Of a stretch of DNA of 64,000 nucleotides, positions 37,691-47,214 are shown piece by piece (the stretch's first letter is position 1; each line of letters begins with the position of its first letter). This stretch comes from Lysobacter_K koreensis (GTDB lineage Bacteria > Pseudomonadota > Gammaproteobacteria > Xanthomonadales > Xanthomonadaceae). The stretch is taken from positions 248,001 through 312,000 of the forward strand of contig NZ_JBHTIH010000007.1 in NCBI RefSeq assembly GCF_042677045.1, given 5' to 3'. A program made the position numbers and the translations under genes. The notes beneath the pieces are model-generated. The model worked only from the letters and a program-made list of their open reading frames with translations. It had not been told where the DNA came from and ran no database searches.

Positions 37691-40492
37691 TCACCCAGTG
37701 TTCTGCACGCCGGCGGCGATGCCGTTCACCGTCGCCACCAGCGCCTGCAACAGCGCATCGTCGGCGCAGCCGCCGGCGCGCCAGCGCGCGAGCAGGTCGA
37801 CCTGGAGCAGGCTGATCGGGTCGACGTAAGGATTGCGAAGGCGGATCGACTGGCGCAGGCGGTGGTCGCCGGCCAGCAGTTCATCAATGCCCTTGATCGC
37901 CAGCACCGCCGCGCGCGTGCGCGCGAACTCGGCGGCAAGCCCCGAGTAGAACTGCGCATGCAGGTCGCCGTGTGCCAGCCCGGCGGCCAACTGCGAGTAG
38001 CACGCGAAGATAGCGAGGTCGGACTTGGCCAGCACCATCTCGACGTCGTCGACCAAGGTGGTGAAGAACGGCCAGTCGCGCGCCATCTCGGCGAGCGCGT
38101 CGCGGCCGTGCGTGGCTAACGCGCGCTCGAGCGCGGTGCCGACGCCGTACCACGCGGTCAGGCCGGCGCGGTTCTGCGACCACGCGAACACCCACGGAAT
38201 CGCGCGCAGGGAATCGATACCACCGCTGCCGGCGCGCTTGCTCGGGCGCGAGCCGATCCGCAGCCGCTCGATCACATCGATCGGGGTGGCCGCGCGGAAG
38301 TACGCGGGGAAGTCGGCATCGTCGTGCACCAGCGCGCGGTAGTGGGCGCGCGCATCACGCGCCAGCTCGGCCGCGATCGTGCGCCACGCGGTCTCGCGCG
38401 GTTCCGGTGGCCGCGGTCGCAGGGTCGCGCGCAGCACCGCGCCGGTGGTCTGCTCCAGCGTGCGCAGCGCCAGCGCGCGGATGCCGTACTTGCGGTGGAT
38501 CACTTCGCCCTGCTCGGTCAGGCGCAGAAAACCGTCGACCGAACCGCGCGGCGCGGCGATCACCGCGCGCTCGGTCTTGCCGCCACCGCGGCTGATCGAG
38601 CCGCCGCGGCCGTGGAAGAACGCGATCTGCACGCCGCTGTCGCGGGCCAGCGCGGTCAACGCGATCTGGGTCTGCTGCAAGGCCCAGCGCGAGGCGACGA
38701 TGCCGCCGTCCTTGGCGCTGTCGGAGTAGCCGAGCATCACCACCTGGCGGTCGCCGCGCGCGGTCAGGTGGGCGCGGTAGAGCGGGTCGGCGAACAGCGC
38801 GCGCAGGGTGTCGGCGGCGGCGTCGAGGTCGGCGACGGTCTCGAACAGCGGCGCGACGTCCAGCGGCACCCCGCCGTCGCCGTCGACGCAACCGGCCAGC
38901 CGCGCCAGCGCCAGCACCGCCAGCGCATCGGCGGCGCTGCGACTCATGCTGACGATGTACGGCCCGAACGCGCGCGCGCCGTAACGCGGGCGCAGGCGCG
39001 CGACGGTGCGGAACACGTCCAGCGTCGACCGCGCGGCAGCGGCATCGGGCGCGACCTCCGTATCGTTGCCGGCGAGCAGCGCATGCAGGCGGGCGACGCG
39101 CGCGGCCACGCTGCGACCGCTCCACTCCGGATCGGCCAGCAAGGCCGCAAGCGCGGCGTCGTGCGCGGCCGAATCCTGGCGCAGGTCGAGGCTGGCCAGG
39201 TGGAAGCCGAAGCACTGCGCGCGCCGCCGCAGGCGCCGTACCGCGAAGCCGCCGGCGTGTTCGCCGCCGTGCGCGTGCAGGCTGTCCTCGATCAACGCGA
39301 TGTCGGCGAGGAACTCGGCCGCGTCGGGGTAGGCCTGCGGCTCGTCGTGCGCGCTCGCCCACAGCCGCTCGACCATCAGCGTGAGCAGGTTGCGGTACGG
39401 CATGTCGGCGTGGCGCGGGCGCAGCTTGGGCGCGGCCTGCGGCAACAGCGCGCGGTAGTCGTCGATGCGCGCCAGCAGCGCGTCGGACACCCGCACCCGG
39501 GTCAGCGACTGGCTCAGCAGTTCGCCCAGCGCGGCGAGGTCGCGCCGGTACGCGGCCAGCACCAGCGCGCGCTGCCCGGCCAGGGTCGCGGCGACGGTGT
39601 CGGCGCCGACATTGGGGTTGCCATCCATGTCGCCGCCGACCCAGGTGCCGAAGCCGAGCACCGGCGGCAGCGCGGGCATGTCGCTGGGGTCGCTGGGGTC
39701 GCTGGGGTCGCTGGGGTCGCTGGGGCCGCCGGCACCGCCGAACGCGTCGCGCAACGCGTCCTCGAACATCTCGTGGAACACCGGCAGCACCCGGTACAGC
39801 ACGTCGGACAGGTAGAAGCCGACGTGCTCGAACTCGTCGGCGACGCTGGGTTTTTCGGCGGGCGCCTGCGCGGTCTGCCAGCTCGCGGTCAGCGCCAGGC
39901 GCACGCGCTCGCGGTCGGCGCGGCGCTCGGCCGGCGTGCGCCCGCGGTCGATATCGGCGACCAGGCAGCCGACGATCTGCCGCTCCTTCTCCAGCAGCGC
40001 GCGCCGCACCGCCTCGGTCGGGTGCGCGGTGAACACCGGCTCGATGCGCAGCCGCGGCAGCAGCGCGGCCAGCTCGTCGATGCCGACGCCCTCGCGCGCC
40101 AAGCCGGCGAGCACCTCGCGCAGGCTGCCCGGCTGCGCGCCGGCGCCGCTGCGCTCGTGGTCGCGGCGGCGGCGGATGCGGTGCACGCGCTCGGCCAGGT
40201 TGACCGCCTGGAAATAGGTCGCGAACGCGCGCACCAGGTCGTTCGCCTGCTCCAACTCGATGCCGGCCAGCGCGCGTGCGAGTTCGCCCACCGGCGCGCC
40301 GGTCTCGCGGCGCACGACCGCGGTCCGGCGCAGGCGTTCGACCTGGGCCAGGAACGCCGGCCCGCACTGCTCGGCGAGGATCTCGCCGACCAGCATGCCG
40401 AGCGTCTTCACGTCGTCGCGCAACAGCGCGTCGGTGGGGGCGAACTCGACGACGCGCAACGGTTCCTCGGACGGTTCGGTGCGAGCGTTCAT
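37691..40492 (-). CDS. ppc: Phosphoenolpyruvate carboxylase
   Basis: Carboxylates PEP with bicarbonate to replenish oxaloacetate. 933 residues. Active-site signatures are FTAHPTEAVRR (His157), GFGTWVGGDMDGNPNV, MLGYSDSAKDGG, the loop FHGRGGSISRGGG (catalytic Arg and Lys) and the C-terminal GVQNTG. Five exact copies of a 9-bp unit (39681-39725) encode a Ser-Asp-Pro ladder in the loop just ahead of the GFGTWVGGDMDGNP motif. The ATG at 40492 gives the family N-terminus. The gene is divergent from the TPR lipoprotein gene. Together with aceE and maeB it controls flux at the PEP-pyruvate-malate node. Confidence 0.96.
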   Translation of the reverse strand: MNARTEPSEEPLRVVEFAPTDALLRDDVKTLGMLVGEILAEQCGPAFLAQVERLRRTAVVRRETGAPVGELARALAGIELEQANDLVRAFATYFQAVNLAERVHRIRRRRDHERSGAGAQPGSLREVLAGLAREGVGIDELAALLPRLRIEPVFTAHPTEAVRRALLEKERQIVGCLVADIDRGRTPAERRADRERVRLALTASWQTAQAPAEKPSVADEFEHVGFYLSDVLYRVLPVFHEMFEDALRDAFGGAGGPSDPSDPSDPSDPSDMPALPPVLGFGTWVGGDMDGNPNVGADTVAATLAGQRALVLAAYRRDLAALGELLSQSLTRVRVSDALLARIDDYRALLPQAAPKLRPRHADMPYRNLLTLMVERLWASAHDEPQAYPDAAEFLADIALIEDSLHAHGGEHAGGFAVRRLRRRAQCFGFHLASLDLRQDSAAHDAALAALLADPEWSGRSVAARVARLHALLAGNDTEVAPDAAAARSTLDVFRTVARLRPRYGARAFGPYIVSMSRSAADALAVLALARLAGCVDGDGGVPLDVAPLFETVADLDAAADTLRALFADPLYRAHLTARGDRQVVMLGYSDSAKDGGIVASRWALQQTQIALTALARDSGVQIAFFHGRGGSISRGGGKTERAVIAAPRGSVDGFLRLTEQGEVIHRKYGIRALALRTLEQTTGAVLRATLRPRPPEPRETAWRTIAAELARDARAHYRALVHDDADFPAYFRAATPIDVIERLRIGSRPSKRAGSGGIDSLRAIPWVFAWSQNRAGLTAWYGVGTALERALATHGRDALAEMARDWPFFTTLVDDVEMVLAKSDLAIFACYSQLAAGLAHGDLHAQFYSGLAAEFARTRAAVLAIKGIDELLAGDHRLRQSIRLRNPYVDPISLLQVDLLARWRAGGCADDALLQALVATVNGIAAGVQNTG
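39681..39725. repeat. Five exact 9-bp tandem repeats inside ppc
   Basis: TCGCTGGGG repeated five times without a mismatch. On the minus strand it encodes repeated Ser-Asp-Pro. The unit is a multiple of three, so copy-number change would keep the frame. Confidence 0.9.
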
Positions 40493-40637
40493 GAGCCACG
40501 AGCCTACCGCGCCGCGGTGGGCCGCAGTAGTCGCGGCGCGGTCGCGTGACGTCCTTGGTGGCGCCCTTGGCGATGTCCGCGCCGCGCCGGGCGCCGCGTT
40601 TTTCCTTCTGGTGCCGCTTGCCTGCCCGGTGATTGCC

Positions 40638-42335
40638 ATGCCGCTGCCCCGACCGCTGTTCTCCCGCGCGCCGCTCCTGCCCGCCGTGCTGCTGCTCGCG
40701 CTGGCCGCATGCGAAGGCCGTGCCACCCGCGACGAGCGGGCGACGATCGCGCCACCGCTGTTCGACACCTTCGGCGCCCTGCACCGCGACATCGACACCC
40801 GCGTGCCGCAGGCGCAGCGCTACTTCGACCAGGGCCTGCGCCTGGCGTATGGCTTCAACCACGACGCGGCGCGACGCGCGTTCTCGGAAGGCGAGCGGCT
40901 CGACCCCAGCTGCGCGATGTGCGCGTGGGGCCAGGCGCTGGTGCTCGGCCCCAACATCAACATGCCGATGGACCCGGAGCAGGCGGCCGACGCGACCGCG
41001 CTGATGACCCGCGCCAAGCTGCAGGCGGCGCGCGTGCGCGCGGTCGACCGCGCGCTGATCGAGGCGCTGGGCAAGCGCTACACCACGCCCGCGCCGGAAG
41101 ACCGCCGGCCGCAGGACCTGGCTTACGCGCAGGCGATGGCGCAGGTCGCGGAGCAATTTCCCGACGACGACGACGTCGCCGTGCTGTACGCCGAAGCGCT
41201 GATGGACCTGTCGCCGTGGGCGTACTGGACCGCCGACGGCGAGCCGACCGAGTACACCGAACGCATCGTCGCCACGCTGGAACGCGTGCTGCAGCGCAAT
41301 CCCAACCACATCGGCGCGGCCCACTATTACATCCATGCGGTCGAGGCCTCGAAGACCCCGCAGCGCGCGGAAGTCCACGCGGACAGACTCGCTGCCCTCG
41401 CGCCCGGCTCCGGCCACCTGGTGCACATGCCGGCGCATGTCTACATCCGCACCGGCCGCTACCACGACGCCACCCTCAGCAACCTGGCCGCCAGCAGCGC
41501 CGACGCCGCGTTCCTGGCCGTATGCCGCGGCAGTAACGGCGTCTACCCGCTGGGCTACGTGCCACACAACTGGCACTTCGCGGCGATGTCGGCGGCGCTG
41601 CACGGCTCGCGCACATTGGCGATCGAGGCGGCGCAGCAGACCGCCAGGCGCGCCGATCCGGCGCAGCTGGACGCGCTGCCGTTCATGCAGCAGTACCTGG
41701 TCGCGCCGCTGTTCGCGCAGGTCCGCTTCGGGCAATGGGACTCGGTGCTGGCGGCGGACGAACCGCCCGCCGCGTTGCCTTATCCGCGCGGCATCTGGCA
41801 TTTCGCGCGCGGCATGGCGCAGGTGCGCCACGGCCAGGGCAAAGGCAAGGCGGGCGCGGCGGCGTTGCGCGCGGCCCAGCAGGAACTGCATGCGCTGGAA
41901 GCGATCGCAAAGGAACCGGCGTTGCACGAGGTGCTGCTGAGCGCCGCCGCCCACGCCGACGACGTGCTCGAGGTGGCGGTAGCGATGCTGCGCGGCGAAC
42001 TGGCGCTCGCGCGCGGCCAGCGCCAGCCCGGGCTGGCCGCGCTGCGCGCCGCGGTCGCCGCCGAGGACCGCCTGCCCTACAACGAGCCGCCCGACTGGCC
42101 GCTGCCGGTGCGGCCGTACCTGGGCGCGGCCTTGCTCGATGCCAAGCGCCCGAAGGAAGCGGCGGCGGTGTACGCGCAGGACCTGGCCAAGTACCCCGAC
42201 AACGGCTGGTCGCTGCACGGCCTGGCGCGCGCGCAAGCCCGGCTCAAGCAGGCCGACGCGGCCGCCGAGAGCGAGCGGCGTTTCGACCAGGCGTGGCAGT
42301 GGGCGGATGTGGAGCTGACAGCGTCGCGGTTCTGA
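40638..42335 (+). CDS. TPR-repeat lipoprotein
   Basis: 565 residues. The N-terminus PLPRPLFSRAPLLPAVLLLALAACEG has a clear lipobox (LAAC), so the protein is lipidated. Several TPR-like helix pairs follow: YFDQGLRLAYGFNHDAARRAFSEGERLDP, YAEALMDLSPWAYWTADG, HYYIHAVEASKTPQRAEVHADRLAALAP, and C-terminal YLGAALLDAKRPKEAAAVYAQDL. It probably scaffolds a periplasmic or outer-membrane complex; no partner is encoded nearby. An in-frame GTG 9 nt earlier is possible. The spacing of histidines (HLVHMPAHVY) is notable and could bind metal. Confidence 0.83.
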   Translation: MPLPRPLFSRAPLLPAVLLLALAACEGRATRDERATIAPPLFDTFGALHRDIDTRVPQAQRYFDQGLRLAYGFNHDAARRAFSEGERLDPSCAMCAWGQALVLGPNINMPMDPEQAADATALMTRAKLQAARVRAVDRALIEALGKRYTTPAPEDRRPQDLAYAQAMAQVAEQFPDDDDVAVLYAEALMDLSPWAYWTADGEPTEYTERIVATLERVLQRNPNHIGAAHYYIHAVEASKTPQRAEVHADRLAALAPGSGHLVHMPAHVYIRTGRYHDATLSNLAASSADAAFLAVCRGSNGVYPLGYVPHNWHFAAMSAALHGSRTLAIEAAQQTARRADPAQLDALPFMQQYLVAPLFAQVRFGQWDSVLAADEPPAALPYPRGIWHFARGMAQVRHGQGKGKAGAAALRAAQQELHALEAIAKEPALHEVLLSAAAHADDVLEVAVAMLRGELALARGQRQPGLAALRAAVAAEDRLPYNEPPDWPLPVRPYLGAALLDAKRPKEAAAVYAQDLAKYPDNGWSLHGLARAQARLKQADAAAESERRFDQAWQWADVELTASRF

Positions 42336-42348
42336 ACGGACAAGACCC

Positions 42349-42423
42349 GTAGGCTGGGTTGGCTCCAGCAACCCGGCACCTCGTCGTACACGTCTCTGGG
42401 TTGATGAAGCCAACCCAGCCTAC
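42349..42423. repeat. Inverted GTAGGCTGGGTTGGCT repeat, copy 2
   Basis: The arm GTAGGCTGGGTTGGCTCCA at 42349-42367 is matched by GAAGCCAACCCAGCCTAC at 42406-42423. It lies between convergent genes and may help end both transcripts. Confidence 0.8.
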
Positions 42424-42435
42424 CGGCGGGTGCAC

Positions 42436-43830
42436 CTAGTACGCGTACTCCGTGAACACCGGATCGATGTTGCCGCCCCAGGCGCCATGGAACAGCTCGA
42501 GTTTGCGTTCGGCCGGGGTGATGCCGGCCTCGACGAACTCCAGCAGCGGCGCCAGGTAGATCGATTCGTCGGCGCCGTTCTGGTTGAGCTTGGCGCGACG
42601 CGCCAGGCCGTGCGCAGAGATCTCCAGCGCGCGCCGCGACAGGTCGAGCACGGTGCCATTGCGGAACGGTAGCTTGAACGCCTGGCGCGGCACGCCATCG
42701 CGCAGCGCGTGGCGTTCGGCCAGCGAGAAATCCTTGACCAGGTCCCAGGCCGCATCCAGCGCGGTCTGGTCGTACAGCAGCCCGACCCAGAACGCCGACA
42801 ACGCGCAGATGCGGTTCCACGGACCGGAGTCGGCGCCGCGCATCTCCAGGTACTTCTTCAGCCGCACCTCGGGGAACGCGGTGGTCATGTGGTCGGCCCA
42901 GTCCTTCATCGTCGGCCGCTGCTGCGGGTACGCCGGCAGCCGGCCTTCCATGTAGTCGCGGAACGACTGGCCGGACGCGTCGATGTACTGGCCGTCGCGG
43001 TAGACGAAGTACATCGGCACGTCGAGCAGGTAGTCGGTGTAGCGCTCGTAGCCGAAGCCGTCCTCGAACACGAAATCGAGCAGGCCGGTGCGGTCGGCGT
43101 CGGTGTCGGTCCAGATGTGCGAGCGGTAGCTCAGGTAGCCGTTCGGCTGGCCTTGCGTGAACGGCGAGTCGGCGAACAGCGCGGTCGCGATCGGCTGCAG
43201 GGCCAGCGACACGCGGAACTTCTGCACCATGTCCGCTTCCGACGCCACGTCGAGGTTGACCTGCACCGTGGACGTGCGGGTCATCATGTCCAGGCCGAGG
43301 TCGCCGACCTTGGGCATGTACTCGCGCATGATCTTGTAGCGGCCCTTGGGCATCCACGGCATCTCGTCGCGGCGCCACTTGGGCTGGAAGCCCATGCCGA
43401 GGAAACCCAGGCCCATCGGCTCGGCCACCGCGCGCACTTCCTTGAGGTGCTTGGCCGCCTCGCAGCAGGTGTCGTGCAGCGTCGCCAGCGGCGCGCCCGA
43501 CAGTTCCAGCTGGCCGGCCGGCTCCAGCGATACCGAGGCGTCGTCGCGGGTCAGTGCGATCACCCGGTCCGGTTGTCCGGGCAGGTGTTCTTCCACCGGT
43601 GCCCAGCCGAACTGGGTCAGGCCCTTGAGCAGGGCCTCGATGCCGCGCTCGCCGTCGAAGGTCGGCGGCCGCAGGTCGTCGGTGCGGAAACCGAACTTCT
43701 CGTGCTCGGTGCCGATCTTCCACTCCGACGCGGGACGCACGCCCGAGGCGAGGAAATCGACCAGCGCATCGCGCCCACCCAACTCCATGAGCGGGATTTC
43801 GACATCCTTGACTTGGCTGGGACCGGACAC
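42436..43830 (-). CDS. gshA: Glutamate-cysteine ligase (plant/alphaproteobacterial type)
   Basis: First enzyme of glutathione synthesis: ATP-dependent joining of glutamate and cysteine. The sequence matches the plant-like GCS2 group, not E. coli GshA: WKIGTEHEKFGFRTDDLRPP, DDASVSLEPAGQLELSGAPL, GMGFQPKWRRDEMPWMPKGRY, RTSTVQVNLDVASEADM, and LEMRGADSGPW. About 464 residues. The start codon is GTG; the GAGG site is spaced 5 nt from the GTG at 43830 and overlaps an earlier GTG at 43836, so the later one is chosen. It supplies glutathione to the fghA/adhC and Grx enzymes in this window. Confidence 0.93.
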   Translation of the reverse strand: MSGPSQVKDVEIPLMELGGRDALVDFLASGVRPASEWKIGTEHEKFGFRTDDLRPPTFDGERGIEALLKGLTQFGWAPVEEHLPGQPDRVIALTRDDASVSLEPAGQLELSGAPLATLHDTCCEAAKHLKEVRAVAEPMGLGFLGMGFQPKWRRDEMPWMPKGRYKIMREYMPKVGDLGLDMMTRTSTVQVNLDVASEADMVQKFRVSLALQPIATALFADSPFTQGQPNGYLSYRSHIWTDTDADRTGLLDFVFEDGFGYERYTDYLLDVPMYFVYRDGQYIDASGQSFRDYMEGRLPAYPQQRPTMKDWADHMTTAFPEVRLKKYLEMRGADSGPWNRICALSAFWVGLLYDQTALDAAWDLVKDFSLAERHALRDGVPRQAFKLPFRNGTVLDLSRRALEISAHGLARRAKLNQNGADESIYLAPLLEFVEAGITPAERKLELFHGAWGGNIDPVFTEYAY

Positions 43831-43923
43831 ACGCACCTCGCAGTGGATTCAAGCCAGCGATATGCGGCGCGTCGCCTACAATCGCAAGACCCCGGCAGTG
43901 TAGACCGCCCCTTGCATCGAACC

Positions 43924-45510
43924 ATGTCCGTTTTGCAACGCTGCGGTCTGGCCTTGTCACTGGCGCTGGCGTGGTCGGTCGCGTCGGCACGGGCATCGGG
44001 CGAGCAACTCGAACGCGGCAACGGCCCGGAACCGAGCACCCTCGACGCGCACCGCTGCCAGGAAGTGGCCTGCGGCAACGTGCTGCGCGACCTCTACGAA
44101 GGGCTGGTCACCGAGGACGCGCGAGGCCGCCTGGTCCCCGGCATCGCGCAACGCTGGACGGTGTCGGCCGACGGCCGCACCTGGACCTTCGTGCTGCGCG
44201 ACGGCCTGCGCTGGAGCAATGGCCAGCCGCTGGATGCGCCGCAGATCGTCGCCAGCTTCCGGCGCGCGTTCGCACCGGCCACGGCCGCGCCGTTCGGCGA
44301 GTTGTTCGATGCGTTGACCAACGCGCAGGCGGTGCAGGCCGGCACGCTGCCGCCGAGCGCGCTTGGGGTCGCGGCACCCGATGCGCGCAGCGTGGTGTTT
44401 ACCCTGACCCGCAGTGCCTCGCTGCCGGCGCTGCTGACCTTGCCGATCGCGTTCCCGGTGTACCTGCCGGCGGTGGCGCGGTTCGGCGCGCAGCACACGC
44501 GTCCCGGGCAGCTGGTCTCGAATGGTCCGTACCGGCTCGCGGCGTGGACGCCGCAGGCGAACCTGGTGGTAGAGAAGAACCCGCGCTTCCACGATGCGGC
44601 GCGCGTGGCGATCGAGCGCGTGCGCTTCCAGGTCACCGAGGACGCCGCCGCCGAACTGCAACGCTTCGCGGCCGGCGACCTGCACCTGACCGAAGTCGTG
44701 CCGCCGCAGCCGCTGGCGTCGCTGCGCGCGCGCTTCGGTGCGCAGCTGCGGATCAGCCCGTACATCGGCGCGTTCTGGCTTGGCATGAACCTGACCCGGG
44801 CGCCGTTGCAGGAGCAGCCGCAACTGCGCGAGGCACTGTCGCTGGCGGTCGACCGCGACATCCTCACCCGCCATGTCACCGGCCTGGGCGAGACCCCGGC
44901 CTACGGCATCGTGCCGCCGGGCATCGCCGGCTACACGCCGGCATCGGCGACCTGGTCGACGCTGACCCAGGCGCAACGCGAATCGCGCGCGCGCGCGCTG
45001 TACCGCGCCGCGGGCTACTCCAATGACAAACCTTTGGTGATCGAGCTGCGCTACAACACCTCGACCCCGCACCGGCGGCTCGCGCTCGCGGTCGCGGCGA
45101 TGTGGCGGCAGGTGCTCGGCGTGCAGGTGCGGCTGCGCAACGAGGAGTGGAAGGTGTTCGTCGGCAACCGCAAGCAGCGCGTGATCACCCAGGTGTTCCG
45201 CGGCGGCTGGATCGCCGACGTGCCGGACGCGGGCAACTTCCTCGCCGCGTTCGGCAGCGACGGCCCGCTCAACTGGACCGGGTATGACGACGCCGGTTTC
45301 CGCGCCCGCCTGGCCAAGGCCGACGCGGCGAAGTCCGAGGCCGCGCGCAATGCCTGGCTGCACGCCGCCGAAGTCCGGCTGCTCAACGCCAATGCGGTGG
45401 TGCCGCTGTATTTCTACACCTCCAAGCACTTGGTATCCGAGCAGGTGGTCGGATTCGAAGCCAATGCCCTGGATCGCCATGCCTCGCGCTGGCTGCATTT
45501 GCGGCGATGA
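43924..45510 (+). CDS. Oligopeptide ABC transporter substrate-binding protein
   Basis: Periplasmic binding protein of 528 residues, OppA/DppA cluster C. Signal peptide 1-24 (ALAWSVASARASG), then RGNGPEPSTLDAHRCQEVACGNVLRDLYEGLV, LRDGLRWSNGQPLDAPQIVASFRRAF, GQLVSNGPYRLAAW, LREALSLAVDRDIL, and RGGWIADVPDAGNFLAAFGS. It is likely to bind short peptides. The stop overlaps the ATG of the next gene (ATGA), so a VIT-family gene is coupled to it. Confidence 0.88.
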   Translation: MSVLQRCGLALSLALAWSVASARASGEQLERGNGPEPSTLDAHRCQEVACGNVLRDLYEGLVTEDARGRLVPGIAQRWTVSADGRTWTFVLRDGLRWSNGQPLDAPQIVASFRRAFAPATAAPFGELFDALTNAQAVQAGTLPPSALGVAAPDARSVVFTLTRSASLPALLTLPIAFPVYLPAVARFGAQHTRPGQLVSNGPYRLAAWTPQANLVVEKNPRFHDAARVAIERVRFQVTEDAAAELQRFAAGDLHLTEVVPPQPLASLRARFGAQLRISPYIGAFWLGMNLTRAPLQEQPQLREALSLAVDRDILTRHVTGLGETPAYGIVPPGIAGYTPASATWSTLTQAQRESRARALYRAAGYSNDKPLVIELRYNTSTPHRRLALAVAAMWRQVLGVQVRLRNEEWKVFVGNRKQRVITQVFRGGWIADVPDAGNFLAAFGSDGPLNWTGYDDAGFRARLAKADAAKSEAARNAWLHAAEVRLLNANAVVPLYFYTSKHLVSEQVVGFEANALDRHASRWLHLRR

Positions 45511-46235
45511 TGGCGGCATCGGTTCGAGGAACAGATCGCATGCGCCGTTGGCACGCCGAACACCACCGCGCCGACCGTGTCGGCTGGCTGCGCGCGGCCG
45601 TGCTCGGGGCAAACGACGGCATCGTTTCGATCGCCGGGCTGGTGGTCGGCGTCGCCGCCAGTGGTGCCGGGCCGGGCACCGTGCTCACCAGCGGCATCGC
45701 CGGCGTGGTCGCGGGGGCGATGTCGATGGCCGCCGGCGAGTACGTGTCGGTGCAGTCGCAGGCCGACACCGAGCGCGCCGACATCGCCAAGGAAACCCGT
45801 GAGCTGGCCGAGGATGCGGACAGCGAGCTGGCCGAACTGACCCACATCTACGTCAAGCGCGGACTCAGCGAGGCGCTCGCACACGACGTGGCGATCCAAC
45901 TCACCGCGCACGATGCGTTGGGCAGTCACGCGCGCGACGAGCTGGGCATCACCGAGACCCTGCGTGCGCGCCCGTTGCAGGCGGCGCTCGCGTCGGCGGC
46001 GGCGTTCGTGGCCGGCGCCGTGCTGCCGATCGGCGCGGTCGTGCTGGCGCCGGCCGCACACGTCGCGCCGGTGGCGATGGGGACGACGCTCGTGTCCTTG
46101 CTCGGATCCGGCGCACTGGCGGCGTGGACCGGTGGCGCCCCGGTCACGCGGGGCGCCGTGCGCGTCGCGTTCTGGGGCGCACTGGCGATGGGCGCCGCGG
46201 CGCTGGTCGGTAGCCAGTTCCACGTGCAGGGCTGA
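45507..46235 (+). CDS. VIT family (CCC1-like) iron/manganese transporter
   Basis: 242 residues. Family signature HAEHHRADRVGWLRAAVLGANDGIVSIAGLVVG near the N-terminus, then GIAGVVAGAMSMAAGEYVSVQSQADTERADIAKE (the second conserved block, acidic and Met residues). The C-terminal hydrophobic helices (ALASAAAFVAGAVLPIGAVV, MGTTLVSLLGSGALAAWTGG) follow. In the family these proteins export or store divalent iron or manganese in the inner membrane. It sits between an oppA-like and an oppB-like gene with ATGA coupling to the former, an unexpected place. ATG at 45540 is an alternative start. Confidence 0.85.
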   Translation: MMAASVRGTDRMRRWHAEHHRADRVGWLRAAVLGANDGIVSIAGLVVGVAASGAGPGTVLTSGIAGVVAGAMSMAAGEYVSVQSQADTERADIAKETRELAEDADSELAELTHIYVKRGLSEALAHDVAIQLTAHDALGSHARDELGITETLRARPLQAALASAAAFVAGAVLPIGAVVLAPAAHVAPVAMGTTLVSLLGSGALAAWTGGAPVTRGAVRVAFWGALAMGAAALVGSQFHVQG

Positions 46236-46236
46236 C

Positions 46237-47175
46237 GTGTCCGCGCACGTTCGCCCTGGATCACGCGCGCTGTCACGCCTGCTGGAAGCCGGCCTGACGC
46301 TGTGGCTGCTGGCCACGCTGTGCTTCGTGCTGCTGCGCGCCGCGCCCGGCGGGCCGTTCGATACCGAGAAGGCCGCGCCGCCCGAGGTGCAGGCCGCGCT
46401 CGCGACCCAGTACCGACTCGACCGGCCGCTGATCGGCCAGTACGCCGCGTGGCTGGGCGACGTCGCGCGCGGCGACCTCGGCCCGTCGTTCCAGTACCCC
46501 GACTACAGCGTCAACCAGCTGATCGGCAACGCACTGCCGGTGTCGGCACTCAATGGCGGGCTGGCGTTGCTGCTCGCGCTCGCGCTGGGCATTCCGCTGG
46601 GCGTGTGGGCGGCGCTGCGCGCGGGCCGCTGGACCGACCGCGGGCTGATGTTCGCCGCCGGGCTCGGGCTGGCGATCCCGAAATTCGTCGCCGCACCGGG
46701 GCTGGTGCTGCTGTTCGCGGTCACGCTGCAATGGCTGCCGGCCGGCGGCTGGGGCGAGTGGCGCAACGTGGTGCTGCCGGTGGTCGCGCTGGCGCTGCCC
46801 AACATCGCCTACTGCGCGCGCCTGACCCGCGCGTCGATGCTGGAAACCCTGTCGGCCGAGTACCTGCGCGCGGCGCGGGCGCGGGGGTTCTCACCGGCGC
46901 GGCTGCTGTTCGCGCACGCGCTGAAGCCGGCGCTGCTGCCGGTGGTCGCGTGGCTGGCACCGGCGCTGATCAACGTCGTCAGCGGCTCGGTGGTGGTCGA
47001 GCAGGTATTCGGCATCCCCGGCATGGGCCGCTACTTCATCCAGGGCGCGCTCAACCGCGACTACACCCTGGTGCTGGGCGTGGTGCTGGTGGTCGGCGCG
47101 CTGATCGTGCTGATCAACACCGCGGTGGATGCGCTGCGCGGCTGGATGGACCCGCGCCTGCAGGACGCGTCGTAA
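46237..47175 (+). CDS. Oligopeptide ABC transporter permease (OppB/DppB type)
   Basis: 312 residues with six predicted membrane helices. The N-terminal helix plus a GDLGPSFQYPDYSVNQLIGNALPVSA loop and the cytoplasmic EAA loop ARARGFSPARLLFAHALKPALLPV are diagnostic. The second half NVVSGSVVVEQVFGIPGMGRYFIQGALNRDYTLV is the conserved DppB end. GTG at 46237 is the start. No oppC or ATPase gene follows: the next gene after a repeat is a hypothetical, so the transporter is incomplete in this window. Confidence 0.9.
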   Translation: MSAHVRPGSRALSRLLEAGLTLWLLATLCFVLLRAAPGGPFDTEKAAPPEVQAALATQYRLDRPLIGQYAAWLGDVARGDLGPSFQYPDYSVNQLIGNALPVSALNGGLALLLALALGIPLGVWAALRAGRWTDRGLMFAAGLGLAIPKFVAAPGLVLLFAVTLQWLPAGGWGEWRNVVLPVVALALPNIAYCARLTRASMLETLSAEYLRAARARGFSPARLLFAHALKPALLPVVAWLAPALINVVSGSVVVEQVFGIPGMGRYFIQGALNRDYTLVLGVVLVVGALIVLINTAVDALRGWMDPRLQDAS

Positions 47176-47214
47176 ATTAGCCGGCTCCATCCACCCAGCC
47201 TCCTCGTCGCTCAT

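Noticed and set aside
40504..40755. Frames in the divergent region between ppc and the TPR lipoprotein gene
   Set aside because: Composition is antisense-like and no family is recognised; the region is better explained as divergent promoters.
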